Shown: positions 23,791 to 35,706 of the stretch, piece by piece | How positions within the stretch are numbered: position 1 is the first letter of the stretch | Layout of the letters: every line of letters starts with the position of its first letter | Source of the DNA: Cryptomeria japonica | Taxonomy: Eukaryota; Streptophyta; Pinopsida; Cupressales; Cupressaceae | DNA: 64,000 nucleotides | Assembly: GCF_030272615.1 (NCBI RefSeq) | Contig: NC_081411.1 | Location: forward strand, 183,978,977-184,042,976 | Reading direction: 5' to 3' | The notes under the pieces: model-generated | Seen by the model: the letters and a program-made list of their open reading frames with translations, nothing else | Database searches by the model: none | What the model was told of the DNA's origin: nothing | Translations under genes and position numbers: made by a program

Positions 23791-26700
23791 CATGGTGAGG
23801 AATTATGAGGGTTGAATTCCTTAGATTGTCAGAGATAGATTTGGGATTGATTTTAATAATGAAATAAAATTCTATTCTTTCCTATTGGGGATTCAGGTAG
23901 GTAGATCTTTGCATTGATATAAATTTCATCTAGAAGGTGATTCCCAAATAGTGGTCAAATAAACCTTGAAATGTTAGATCCTAAGCTAGATTTTGGCCAG
24001 AGTGCTTACTTATGTATTCAAGGAAATGAAATTATTTAATTAATTCACTTTCACCAACATGTATCATGAATGAAATGAGACGATGATCAAGGTTGCTAAG
24101 GTAGTAGTCAATTTGGGTATGGAGATGTAGATTGTCACTTCATTAGAGGACTAGTGGCATGTCACCACTTTTTCTCATAATTCCTTGTAAATCCTATGCT
24201 TTTAGATGTGATGAAATTCATTATGAAATTTTGTGAAGGAGTTGGAGGAGGACATGAATTATCAAAAAAATGTGTGTGGGGTGGATTTTTAAGTATCTAG
24301 TAAATGGTAGCTGCCACATTGAAACACGTAGTGCACTCAATAGGTAATATGGACACCTCCATATGTTTTCTTTCTAAGAAGAGCTAGATGTTGTTTTATA
24401 GAGATGTCTCTGAGTAGAGGATGATGGAGATTTTTAAGTCACAAGCAGGGGTTGTGTTACATGTTATTTGTTTGGTGTTGGGTAATAAATATTTGGGTGG
24501 TAATATGTGCTATAGAGTAAATTTTATATATCCTCCACATTCTTTGTAATGCTTTTGGAGGATGGTGAGTTAGATAAGATGGTGCAGGAGTTGCTAGGAA
24601 GCGATGGTGTGGCAGTTTGAAGGGCTACCTATTTTGTGTCATCCCTATGTAGGGCCTAATTTATGTTGGCCACATGCGATTGAAGTCGAATGAAGAAAAT
24701 GATGACTTGTTGCAATTTTTTAACGTGTGGGGTTTGGGAATGGACACCTAGTCAAGTCACAACCAACCTAAGACCTAGATAAGCTTCATGAAAGGTTTTG
24801 TGGAAAGGAACAATGGTTAGGGATACTTATTAGGCCTACACCCTAGTGGAGGATACAAATGAGAATGATAATTTTATGATCAAATATGAACCCAGTTGAA
24901 AGTGGTCAGCTATTGAATTACCTTGTCTTTCATTTTTTGGCTATGAAGGTGATATATTTTTTGTATATTTTTGGTAATATAGTACATTAGGACATGCCAC
25001 AACTATTTAGTACAACTAGCTTTAGTAGAAATGGTTAGGGGAATTGAGTTGGTTAAAGTTAATTAATTATATAGTATAATATAATATATGTAATATGTAG
25101 CAACTACTACTTCAGTAGATAGATCCATTTTTAGTTGGGCCTGGTTGGGGTTGGGGTTGGGGTTGGGTGTGTAGGTGTATGTGGAGTTATTGAATATGCC
25201 TAGACTAGGTCTACTATGAATGTAATCTTTTTTTACATCAATATATGGGTGTGTCCCCTAAAGAACTATATTAATCTATCATAAAAAAACATTAAGTTCA
25301 CAATTTAAAATTTTTTAACACGAGTAGAAAAATTGAGACAAATTTTCTAGTAATGATTGTTATAATTTCCATGTTTGATGTTTTCATGGAAATATAATTA
25401 ATTAATTCAACTTAGTCCACTTTGTATGATACTTTCAATATGATCCCCATGTGCAAAATTTTGAATGTTTTGTTTTTTTCTTTGCACTTGTGTCTTTTGT
25501 ATGTGCCAATGGGTTTTACATGAATTTAATTCAAATTTGAGTGGGTGTCACTATAATTTGGTTGATGATACAATGAAGTTAATTTGTGACTTGGTAGAAG
25601 ATGATAATTATAGCAATCATATAACACCTAAACCTTACATCTAGAGAATAAACACGTTGACTCATCTATTATAATATGAAATAGATAAATTAGTATTATT
25701 AGAGAATTCCTATATGCCTTTGCTCTCACTATATTCTAGTGTGTCAATTTTGTATTTTAGACTTTAGGTCAATCTAAGTATGTCCATGGATTTCAAATGA
25801 TTTTTATGGAACTTATCTCTTGTCTTTAGTAGACTATTTTATACCCTAATTATTATATGTGATTAGTTAACTTTGATATATATTATGAAACTATTATAAA
25901 TATTTATCAATGATACTTTTCACTATCATATGTGGGATATGCGTGCTTATTCATAGATTATTCTAGTATGACCATTTATTATTTTTTATGATATATTTAG
26001 GCATGCCTATGAATATTAAATAAGAATATTTTAACAAAATGTATCACAAATTTTATAAGGGTAAAAGCACAAACCTATGTCACACTTTTATAAAGGAAGT
26101 GACCAACACAACTAAAACTGCTTAACTTAGATTGCGTAAAAGTGACATTTATAAATTGAATTTTAAAATGATGTAAATCAGTGAAATGTAAAAATATTAA
26201 TGAAATTTATGTTTGTCATTTAAAAAAAATTATTATTATTATTTTTTTTATATATTCAAAGACAAATTTTTAATTGTTGAAAAATGGTGAAAATCAGGAG
26301 TTTTGGTCAGTGTCACAAAAACAAATGAAAAAAAAACTTAATTTTTCCTAATTTTAATTTTCCAAATAGATGACACATATATGCAGTGCTAAAAAATAAA
26401 ATAAAATTTTTATGTATATTTTTCTTCTAATAAAATTTTGAAGTCCAACATAGCTGAATTTTGTATTTTCGTTTAGTTTCACCTTTTGTCTATTAAATTT
26501 ATCATTATAAAAAAAAAAACTATACCCTTTTGGAGAAGATTCTCTTATCTAGTGAAAAATATATTTTAAAATTTTTTTTAATATCATTTAATTTTTTTTC
26601 TTAATTTCAAATCAACCTCTATTCCAACTTAAAAAATCTACTTGGAATATTTAAAAAATAAAATATATTAAAATTAATAAAAGTAAAAAAACAATTATAT

Positions 26701-27129
26701 GTCCAGATTCCTAACTTCAAGCTCCACAAAAAGGGTATTTTTTTATTTTTGTGAAAAAATATTTTTCCTGAATAATTTAATACAATAGAAGTTAAATGTT
26801 TTTGAAATGTAGAAGAAATAGTGATTTGGTTGCCACATCATATGACACATAGACAACTTTGTTTGAACTAAGTTCAATTGAACTTATTGCTTTGAAAATA
26901 GGTTTTGTCGAACTAATTTTGGTTGAATTTATTGTGTCATTTAGGTACCATGCGACCACCACATAGTTTTGGTTGAACCTAGTTTGGCCAAACTTATTCA
27001 GTTGGCCTCAAGTGTGACACAACATTGTGCTTTAGCCCATAATTGATCTTTTATTGATATATTATTATTTTAAAACTAAATCTTGAATATATCACCTAAT
27101 GATAAAAGAACTATTTGTGGATACTTATT
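23791..27129. other. Unrecognised intergenic DNA
   Basis: No protein domain, tRNA or LTR pair was recognised. Small items: a GGGGTT run at 25140-25166 and three loose copies of a ~33-bp unit with 'ttggttgaa' at 26857, 26903 and 26967. Confidence 0.45.
25140..25166 (+). repeat. (GGTTGG)n short G-rich tract
   Basis: Four consecutive GGGGTT-like units. Composition could support a G-quadruplex. It is not the plant telomere repeat (TTTAGGG). Confidence 0.7.
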
Positions 27130-28520
27130 TTTATTAAAAAAAGTGGAATATGCTTGTGTTGTGACATATCCGTAGAGAAACACCAAAAGCACGTGATTGA
27201 TGCAAAACCAACGAAAAAAACCCTTGCCAAAACACAACAAAAACCCAACAAGGCAAATAAAGAGCTAGCAACTAAACTTAAAGACTAACAAAATAGAGAA
27301 GAACCTAAACAACTACCAAACATAGAACAACCACCCAAGACAAGCACAAAGACATGGTATACTACATGGGGGTGCCCTTTTGTTGCCAATCCTAGCACAA
27401 ACTAAGCACTTTATTAGAAAAGGACACTTTTTTGCTTGACCAAATCCCAGAGCTAAACGAGACCAATGCGGAATCAGAGATGGCTTTAAACAAAGATGCT
27501 ATGGGGCAAGAACCCATAGCCAAGGACTCCATGAATTTTCTTTTCTTTGCCCTTTTACTTTCCATATTGTCTTGGATAGCCTTTATGGAGGAATTGTGCT
27601 TACTAGACACATTCATGCAAGCAAGGTTAACCTCCTCAATTTTCTTTTTGAGGGCCTCTTAGGATTTCTTGACCTCTTTCAGCTTGAGCTTGGTCCCTGC
27701 AATCTTTATCTTGGAGTCCATATCATGAATCTTTATGCCTGCCTTGTCCCACTGCCCCATGAAGCCAACAAGGTCATTGGTAGTTTTCCAAACTTTTTCC
27801 TCATCCAAATCATCCATCCAAGTCTTATCTTTGGCTTATGTCTTAGTTGTCAGCTCTAGCTAGTTGATCTTTTTGATGGCCACATTCATCTATGCAAAGA
27901 GCCATTTTAACAGGTTATCCTATTTTCACATGTCCTCATGCAAGTCCTTCATAATTTTAGTAAGAAAGTTCTATGATAGAGCTTGAGGTTTTGATATTAG
28001 TAGAGGTGGGAGGGTTTATGAGGGAAGGGCTATTGTTAGCACCAGTTTTAGCAAGGGACCAATCTGACCTTATGGTATACAAAGAGTTAAAATCATCCAA
28101 GGAGAGAGAATCAAAGCCAAAATCATCAACAATCTCCACATTCTATTGCATCTCAGGAAAGGTATCCACATCTCTCTCCTTTTTAGTGGTAGAAATGGCC
28201 TTAAATTTGGCCATTCTCATAGGGTTTCTCCTTATGGGCATTTTAGAACTTGAATGAGACACTTCTCCAAAATTAGGAGTAAGAATAAGATCTACATACA
28301 AACTAGGATCATAAGTGAACCCAATCTCAATAGAAGGGACCCCACTAGAGGGGGATAAAGCTAGGTTGAAATCATACAATCTATGAATGTGGTCCTGATG
28401 GAGATGGGGTTTACCCTTAACAATGGCTTTAGAGACAAACAGAGACAAAGAGGACATAATCCAGAAGGGAAAATTCATGAGGAAAATCTATAGATGGAAC
28501 CTCCTTTTCCTACTATCTAG
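27130..28520 (-). pseudogene. Retroelement-like coding relic, product unknown
   Basis: The minus strand keeps one frame open over 28478-27957 with a single stop. It includes DDFGFDSLSLDDFNSLY and a basic patch KMPIRRNPMRMAKFK. A second frame over about 27800-27392 is Lys/Glu-rich and heptad-like (for example KLKLKEVKKS, KKKIEEVNLA), suggesting a coiled coil, and stops cleanly at 27392. Downstream, the strand becomes T-rich and ends with an A-rich 'aataaaaataag' near 27130, similar in style to a LINE 3' UTR. No polymerase, zinc knuckle or known domain was seen. It may be a LINE ORF1-type or gag-type protein; the host-gene alternative is not excluded. Confidence 0.4.
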
Positions 28521-29111
28521 GATGAAGTAATTTTGTAGACATTTTTTCTTTGACTAAATCTAAATAAATTTAAAAATATAAACTGTTTCAAATTAGTGTG
28601 ATTTTAGTTCTCTTACTAATTATCCATAACCCACCACTTCAAATTGAAATATTAATGAAAGATAATGTTAAAATTTTTTTTAAAGGGCTAATTTAATTCT
28701 TGTTCTCCATGAAAATCATATGTAGTATAATTTGGAGTTTCATATAATATTGAGGAATGAAAACTACTTACATCCTTGGTTTCTTAAAAGCTCTAGCATA
28801 TTTTCTTAAGGGGGATTCTTTCATCTTATATTAGAAACTCCATATACTTTCTGTCTAGTGAAAAACATTTTTGGTAGTGTTAAACACATGTTCTTAGAGG
28901 TTAATTGTGTTGATTTTATTTTGCATAAGCTATTTTACCTAAAAAATTTAAGAAAAACCTCCTAGGTCCTATCAAGCTTAAAGTGAATAGAATTCACCCT
29001 CTCTTGTTAATTGATCCTTAAGCACCTATATTTATATCATAATCTTTCATAGGTGTCGATATTAATATATATTATTTATCCTTGTGAACTATTCAATTGA
29101 GAACCAATAGG
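28521..29111. other. Unrecognised AT-rich DNA
   Basis: No supported feature. Confidence 0.4.
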
Positions 29112-29215
29112 TATATTGACAAAAGGAAAGAGTTTTCATTAAGCTAGAAAACCTAGATAAAGATATATTGACAAAAGGAAAGAGTTTTCATTAAGCTAGA
29201 AAACCTAGATAAAGA
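29112..29215. repeat. Perfect 52-bp tandem duplication
   Basis: 29112-29163 and 29164-29215 appear identical at every base. A perfect duplicate in otherwise old, mutated DNA means a recent slippage event or an assembly error. Confidence 0.85.
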
Positions 29216-29239
29216 TATAATTATTGAGTATAAAAAAAA

Positions 29240-29660
29240 AATGTAAAGCATAATCACATATAAAATTAATATGTTGAAATAATAAGAAATATTAGATCTG
29301 AAAAATTCTTGATGAGGGAGAAACCCTATGGGAAAAGTAGGGCATATAAGAGTAGATAGGTTAGCAAAAAATAAAAAGAAATAACCAGTTCCTTTAATAA
29401 AATCACTTTAATTAATTAGAAAGTAAATTAACCTAATTTAGAGTAGTGGTCTATCATGTCAAAAATCTTTGAAATCTAAAAACAATGTAAACAAATAGAT
29501 TTATCTAATTATGGTTGCTTATATATTGATGTCTATTGTTTTAATCATGCATTTTGAACCATTAATCTATTGATAAGATTTTTTGAGTGTTGCAAGAAGA
29601 ATGGTGAAATCCAATTTGAATTCTCATGTTTTGATAGATTTATCCCACATGTTATGCATT
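29240..29660. repeat. Dispersed repeat R6, copy 1
   Basis: Loosely similar to 62530-62890: 'gagggagaaa', 'aaatagatttat', 'ttttgaacca' and 'gcaagaa' occur in the same order. Strongly diverged, non-coding. Confidence 0.4.
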
Positions 29661-29759
29661 TGTCTTGCCATATAGATTTGGGTTGTGATGTGTGAATTTG
29701 AATTGGTTTATTGTGAAATTCTATGCCTATTGCACATTAATTATTAATTTATTATGATA

Positions 29760-30010
29760 TGGTGTAAGGATAAAAACTTGTAGAAATTTTCTAACCACAA
29801 TAGTGCTACATTTGTAGCTTGACCCTCTTAACTAAACTAGTTTTATGATCATGGAAAATATTGAACACAAAACTCTCCAATCTTGCAAATGTCTTAGAGT
29901 GATTCGATGTAGAATTAGGTTATTTTCAATACTTCAAAGTAAAATGTCTATAAAATGTTTCTATTCTCAATTTATAGAATTTTCAAATATGAATTTCTTG
30001 TAATTTAATG
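29760..30010. repeat. Dispersed repeat R5, copy 2
   Basis: Partner of 16250-16560. In this locus R5 precedes R4, while at 15-16.6 kb R4 precedes R5. Confidence 0.5.
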
Positions 30011-30190
30011 CACAACGAATACATTTTAAATTGCATGTCATGACAATTACTCACATGAAACATTTACCAAGTGGGCTCATAAGAGTAAAAAATAAGTACA
30101 AATTAGAAATTTTAGAACCTAATGTTTTGAATTTTAGGGATCAATTTTTCATGGGACAAGATTAGGGAATTCATAGTGTTGTTAGAAGCT

Positions 30191-30234
30191 CTTTCATGTC
30201 CAATATGCCATGAGATTGACATGGGACATGAAAG
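30191..30234. repeat. Small perfect hairpin
   Basis: CTTTCATGTCC (30191-30201) and GGACATGAAAG (30224-30234) are exact reverse complements with a 22-bp loop. No flanking terminator or MITE structure was seen. Confidence 0.6.
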
Positions 30235-30724
30235 TACTACTATCAAAGTTGTAGGTAAATGTATGAGCATAAATGCAATATAATAGATATAGAATAAGTG
30301 TATAGAAATAAGGATGGGTAAATATGATATGATGTGGAATGTGTGAAAATATGTGTAAGTGAATAAGAGTGATATATAAGAAAACAAGCCCAACTTTACA
30401 AAAATATTATATTGTTTATTGATATGAAATTTAGATTAAACTATAACCCATCTCATAAATAGACTTAAAATTGGCTGTTGGACCATTGTGTTAAATGGTA
30501 GGAGGTTCCACATTTATCAGCTCGCTAAATTATCTGAATTTAAAAAATAAAATTAAAAATAAATAAAAATTTGATTTTTTATATTACACTGTTACTTACA
30601 TAAAATATATTATATAATAAAATTTAACAAATTTTAAAATTTAATATCCTAAACTAATCTTATATTTGATTTTACCTAAAAGAAAACTTAAATTTCAAAC
30701 TAAATAAAAGTAATTGAAGTCTTG

Positions 30725-31080
30725 AGGTGTAAAATTATGCCATGCTTGCCAAAGATGCTCTCTTGGGTTATTCTTGGGGCGTGCTTGTTCATATGCTGCT
30801 GTGGTAATTTCACTTTTTATTACCTGGCTGCAAAGTTTTCCGTGAAGAAGGCCAGTTTTAACCATCTGAATGGTCTGCTTTCTTTTCTTACTGACCGTGT
30901 GGCGGAGTACGTGTGGATTGCAGTAGTGTGAAACTAGAAAGATGGGGGATTTTGAACAGGATGCGCTGGTTCAGAGTAAATAAGATAAAGAACAACCGCT
31001 GATTAATAAGGTTTGAAAAAGTTGCTTCTACGAAATTATGATAGTTTCTGTCAAAATCCCCACGTAACACTAGTGCCTTG
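30725..31080 (+). pseudogene. Conserved ORF-fragment repeat R3, copy 2
   Basis: From ATG 30737 to the stop at 30931 there are 64 codons. A Cys-rich hydrophobic N-terminal segment (SWVILGACLFICCCG) is followed by FYYLAAKFSVKK and then HLNGLL. The same text in weaker form is found at 3592-3990. DNA similarity extends past the stop through 'agataaagaacaa'. The segment could be the membrane-anchor start of a larger protein (P450-like N-termini look similar), but there is not enough sequence to name it. No continuation is found downstream, so it is a fragment, not a complete gene. Confidence 0.45.
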
Positions 31081-31149
31081 AGGTGAAACGTGGATTGCAG
31101 TAGTGTAGATTCTCATTTCTACATGCTATATTGATCGTATTAATATGAA

Positions 31150-32285
31150 TTCTTCCATTTTATTAAAAGTTAATGTACAATACATTTATATAAGCATTGC
31201 ACATGCAAATCAGATACTTGCATGCCTCGATGCGGTGTTATTTCAATGTTTTAGATGTATTATCAAACAGTATAATGACATCTTAAGTACATTTATATGA
31301 AAGGTGTCAAAAAAATTTGATATTTTTATGCATTTAATATATTTATATTAATATTATTATTTAAATAAATATAATAAAGATGATTAAATTTATATAATAT
31401 TACGTAATCTAATAATTAAATGTTCAAAACTAATTGTATTGTTTATTCATACTAAATTTATTAAATTTCTCATTCACATAAATGAATAGAATTTATTTAT
31501 GTGGATTTAATCTTATTACTAAGAAAAAATGAGTCTAATTTCTCACCAAATTAAATATATGCAAACCTTTCATTAAAATTAATATATAATTACAAAATAA
31601 AAATATTAAATTTTATTTATAAGTTATATTTTAGATTTTACTTTTTTAACCTAACAAATAATTTAAAAAATAATATGTTGGAAGTATCAAAATACTATTC
31701 ATAAGTTTGATTCTACTTTTTTTTTTTTTTTTCCTTGTTGGCTATAGTGTTATTTTATTTAACATTTTTCTATTAACACGTTCACACCATTACACTCCAC
31801 CCTATACTGCCATCGTAGTTATGCTTCTTTGCATTATTATTTTTGGTTGGATTTTATATGGTTTTATATTTGCAAATGTGGAAAATAAATCTTTTTAAAG
31901 TTAATTTAAGCTAATCTCACTAAATCTATAAAATAGATATAAATTAATTTGAATTCATTAATGATAGGTAGGTAATAGACATTGAGATAATTACATTTAT
32001 TATATCTAGAAATAAATGAGGTGCATAACAATATTTAGCCTCTTTAATGAATAATGTGGATTCTTGATGAAGTATTTGATTATTTTGTCTTTGAACTTTA
32101 GAAATGCAATCTCTCTTCACTAAAATGTTTCAAGTTCTATGTTAATCTTCAATTTAATAAATGTCAAATGTAGATTGTGAGTCAAATTTATTGTCATAAA
32201 CTCTTTATATACATATGGGCTTCACCATACTAAATGATTTATTTGCTTTTTTATATTCTCTTTGTGTGAAACTTATTTTGCTCTT
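31150..32285. repeat. Dispersed repeat R4, copy 2 (left part)
   Basis: Matches 15290-15900, with about 550 bp more between 31290 and 31840, including a T18 tract near 31714. The match breaks exactly where the TGTTGGAAAC terminus of the solo LTR begins and resumes at 47597. Confidence 0.7.
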
Positions 32286-33471
32286 TGTTGGAAACTTGTA
32301 TTGTGTTGTTGTTGATGTCAAAATTGTTGATGTTGTCCTTGATGCTGTTTAGTTGTACAAATTTGTAGATGGTTTGGAAATGAGTGTTCAGATGTTGTTT
32401 TGTGATTTGTCGGTGATATTGAATATGTATGACGTGTTTCGAAAAGGATGGTGTAGTGGAAGTTTCAATATGTAGGTAATAGTATTTATATGTAGGAAAA
32501 AGTATATATATGCATTCCTCCAGTTCTTGATGTTCATCACCTATGGTTTTGGATATAATATCTACATTCTATGGATGTTGCACTATCATTATTTTAGGTT
32601 CTCAATTGCTCAGATGATGTAGCTGGCTATGGTGGCTTGTTGATAGTGAGGTTGTCTATTGGGACTAGCCTAGAGAATGGTCTTCTTTTCTCCTCTATCT
32701 TGATTCAAGTTTCAACTTGGTGGACATGTTTATATGGTTTTTCTAGTGTTTTGGTTCATTATTTAAATTTTGGTTTGATCAACAAGTAAAGTTATTGTGT
32801 CCTATGTTCAATGATATCAGCTATGTTGGTCTTTGGCTAATTCAAGTTGTGTATCTTATTTGGATCACAAATTTTTGGTCTAGATATGGTTTGGAGGTTG
32901 TGTTAGGATATTGATATGGCTCTCAAAATGGCATGTGTAGATCCACATTGGGTTTTTTGTATTAGCTGACGCATTTGGGTCAACTGGTTAATGTGTTTCA
33001 TTGTTGTTCTATACATTATAGTTGACACTAAATTTGGTGGATGTTGTAGCGTATGTGGTTATTTGGAATTAACTTTGGAAGATGTGATGTTTTTGGGTTC
33101 CCTTTATTAGCTAGAGTGGAGTGCATTATGTAGTTTTTATCTTGGTGGTTGACTATTATAATTAATATTTATTTTGTCTATGGCCAACCTATTTGAGGGT
33201 TTCATTATATAACCTTGTATAAATAGATGTGCAAATGTATGGGTTTAAGTATCAAATGTGTGTGGATTGATGTGAATTGGATGTGAATGATATGCAACTA
33301 GTAGAAGTGCACATTTTAGTTTGTGATGATGATTATCATATCTTTAATGCAATAGTATGTTCAGATAGTGAATGAAGTTGATGTTGGTTTTTGTGATATT
33401 GTTTTCTTGACATAGTGGTTCAAAGACAATTTCATGATTATGGGATCTTGTTCATTACAATTCATTATTCT

Positions 33472-34899
33472 TATAACTAGGAATTTAGAAATCATCAAAG
33501 CAAGTAGCAAATTGGACTAGCTCAATCACGAAAACTAAAATGCAGTGATAACAATCCTAAAAACATTCAATCAAAACATGAAAACAAGACATTCAAGACG
33601 AAATTTAAGAAAACCAAATGCAGGTGTCTCCTTCATGTGGCTCCATTGTCCTTCTTTCTCCTTCAAATAGCTTTTGTTTTGTCGATCTCACCTTCAAGTG
33701 CATAAACATGAGATGAAAGCAAAATTGACAAGACAAGACGATAGCATAAGGGTACTAGAAGCATGATTGACTCAACCAGGGGCCTTGATTGAAGAAATTC
33801 ATCCAATTTATAGAAAAATTGGAGAAAAGATCAGATTAGCATGAATGTGATTTGAATGGAAATTCAAATCAAGAATGACAATTATGACAAATTATGACAA
33901 ATTTGCACTTTCTATGCAAGATTGATTGATTGTCAATTATGACAAATTACTATGTCAAAATTGATTGATTGTCAATTATGACAAATTATGAGAACTTGAA
34001 ATGTCATTCCCATGAAATTAGGAGAAATAGGAGAAATTAAATGAATTAGAAATTAGGAAATTAGAAAAAATGAGGAAATTAGGAATTAGGAAAATTAGAA
34101 AATGAGGAAATTAGGAATTAAGTGAATTAATTAACAATTTTTCATTTATTAATTAATTCACAAAGAGGGAGAAATTAGTTAGCCAATTAAATAAACATTT
34201 AATTGTGACAAGAAGACTTAGGATAAATAAATAAATTATTTAACCTAGAGGGAGAAATGACAAACAAGGTTAAATGAATAAATCATGAAACCCTAGAAGA
34301 TGAATTAGAAATGCAAGGATGACAATTAGGTCCTGATTGAAGGATCGATTTGATCATGATTTTGACTTGATAAAAGACCAATGCTGATAAATGATTTGAT
34401 TGAGAAATGCACCAATTGATGAAGAACAATGACTAATTGATCCAAATTGACATTATTGAGAAAGATGATGATTGATGACAAATCGATCGCAAAATGACAA
34501 AATTGACAAGAGGACAAGGATCGATGAAATAGATTGCAAAATGACAAGATTGAAAATGACCACGATCGATGACAAATCGATCGCAAGATGACAAGATTGA
34601 TAAGAGGACAAAACCCTAATTAGGATTGATGATGTCCAAAATGATGACAAATGAATACGCACATTGATGCGACAAGATAAGATCGACCAAAATCATGACT
34701 GAAGATTGTTATTGACAAGACCAAATTTGAAAGCGAGATAAATGAAGAATTCAGAAGAAGGACTCGATGCTCACAAATGATAAAAACCAAGTGCGCAACA
34801 TAGGAGAAATGTTAATGTGATGCAAAAACCCTAAAATAAGGCAATGCGCAAATGTTAAAGTATGACTCCGCAAGCGTTGACCATTTTTAGATGTCTACA
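33472..34899 (-). repeat. 13.7-kb element, 3' LTR (element orientation)
   Basis: 1428 bp. The terminal TG is read as TA at its outer end (33472-33473). Rich in 'gatcgatgacaaatcgatcg' words and AT-rich 'ttaattaa' segments. It has one extra 12-bp 'aaattatgac' unit compared with the other LTR. Differences between LTRs are mainly transitions. Confidence 0.85.
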
Positions 34900-34918
34900 T
34901 TTTGCCCCTTTTTGAGAC
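34900..34918 (-). other. Polypurine tract of 13.7-kb element
   Basis: On the minus strand, GTCTCAAAAAGGGGCAAAA runs directly into the LTR start TGTAGACATC. This fixes the element's orientation. Confidence 0.65.
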
Positions 34919-35183
34919 AATGCGATTTTAAGTGCTGTTTCAAAGAACAATAATGAAAATGCCCCAGATACTGATAATGACATATGCATGCCCCCTCGAG
35001 AAATTGGCCGGAGATATCCAGAAAAGAGGCCAATTGATCGATAAGAATGATAGAAGATGATAGGTTCAAACGGACTGACAATCGGAGATCGGATACACAA
35101 AGGACAAGCAATTGATGGTGCAAAAGACCACGACCAGCATAAGATGGAGAGAGTGCACGTCCATCTATGCACTGACAAAGATC

Positions 35184-35190
35184 TATAAAT
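35184..35190 (+). promoter_or_regulatory. Candidate TATA box for the antisense PMD gene
   Basis: TATAAAT lies 517 bp upstream of the PMD ATG (35707), in DNA between the PPT and the ORF. TATA-like words are frequent by chance in AT-rich DNA, but this region is not unusually AT-rich. It would leave a ~490-nt leader. Confidence 0.25.
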
Positions 35191-35445
35191 GAGACAAAGA
35201 GAGTGAAAATTGCTCATTTGCACTAGCCAAAGAGGAGAATTTGTTGCTCTAGAAAAGGACACTTGTAGAGAGATGGTGAACATTCCAATGGTAGATCACC
35301 TTAGAGAACGTGTACGCATGTATAGATGATTGGATGATGTGGGAGCAGCGGTATGTGTCTCAAAAACCCATATTGTCAATTTTATGAATTTTGATCGCTT
35401 GCGGGACATTGTGGGGCCCATAGGGAATGCAGAAACTATCTTCTA

Positions 35446-35540
35446 TGCCTGTGTGAGCACATCCTACACTTGTGTAGGGTACATAGGTGCAAGTTGATGC
35501 AACACAGGTGTAGGATACAGCACACAGGCACAGTTGTTCA
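35446..35540. repeat. Short 'acacaggtg/acacaggca' repeats
   Basis: Three or four loose copies of the 'cacaggtgtagg' / 'cacaggcacag' words, the same words that form the array at 45515-45690 at the other end of the element. Confidence 0.5.
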
Positions 35541-35706
35541 TTGGGAACTCAATTTTGGTCAAAAATAGCATGCGAATGATCCAAAAAGGGGGGATAAGGG
35601 TAGGATAGGTCAAAATAGATTAGAAACACCCTGATTTGGACATGAAACAAGGAAATGCAACCCGTAGGAGCAAACCCTAAAATTGACAAAATGTGCCCCA
35701 ATTGTG

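Noticed and set aside
25140-25166. Telomere-like GGGGTT run
   Set aside because: Only four units and not the plant TTTAGGG repeat; no interstitial telomere array.
32286-33471. Full-length Copia element spanning 32286-47596
   Set aside because: The two TG...CA parts make one LTR only; everything between belongs to the Gypsy-like element, which has its own LTRs and target duplication.
34326-34662. ORFs inside the LTRs (also 46631-46967)
   Set aside because: Arise from the GATCGATGACAAATCG-type repeats in the LTR; present in both LTRs only because they are duplicates.
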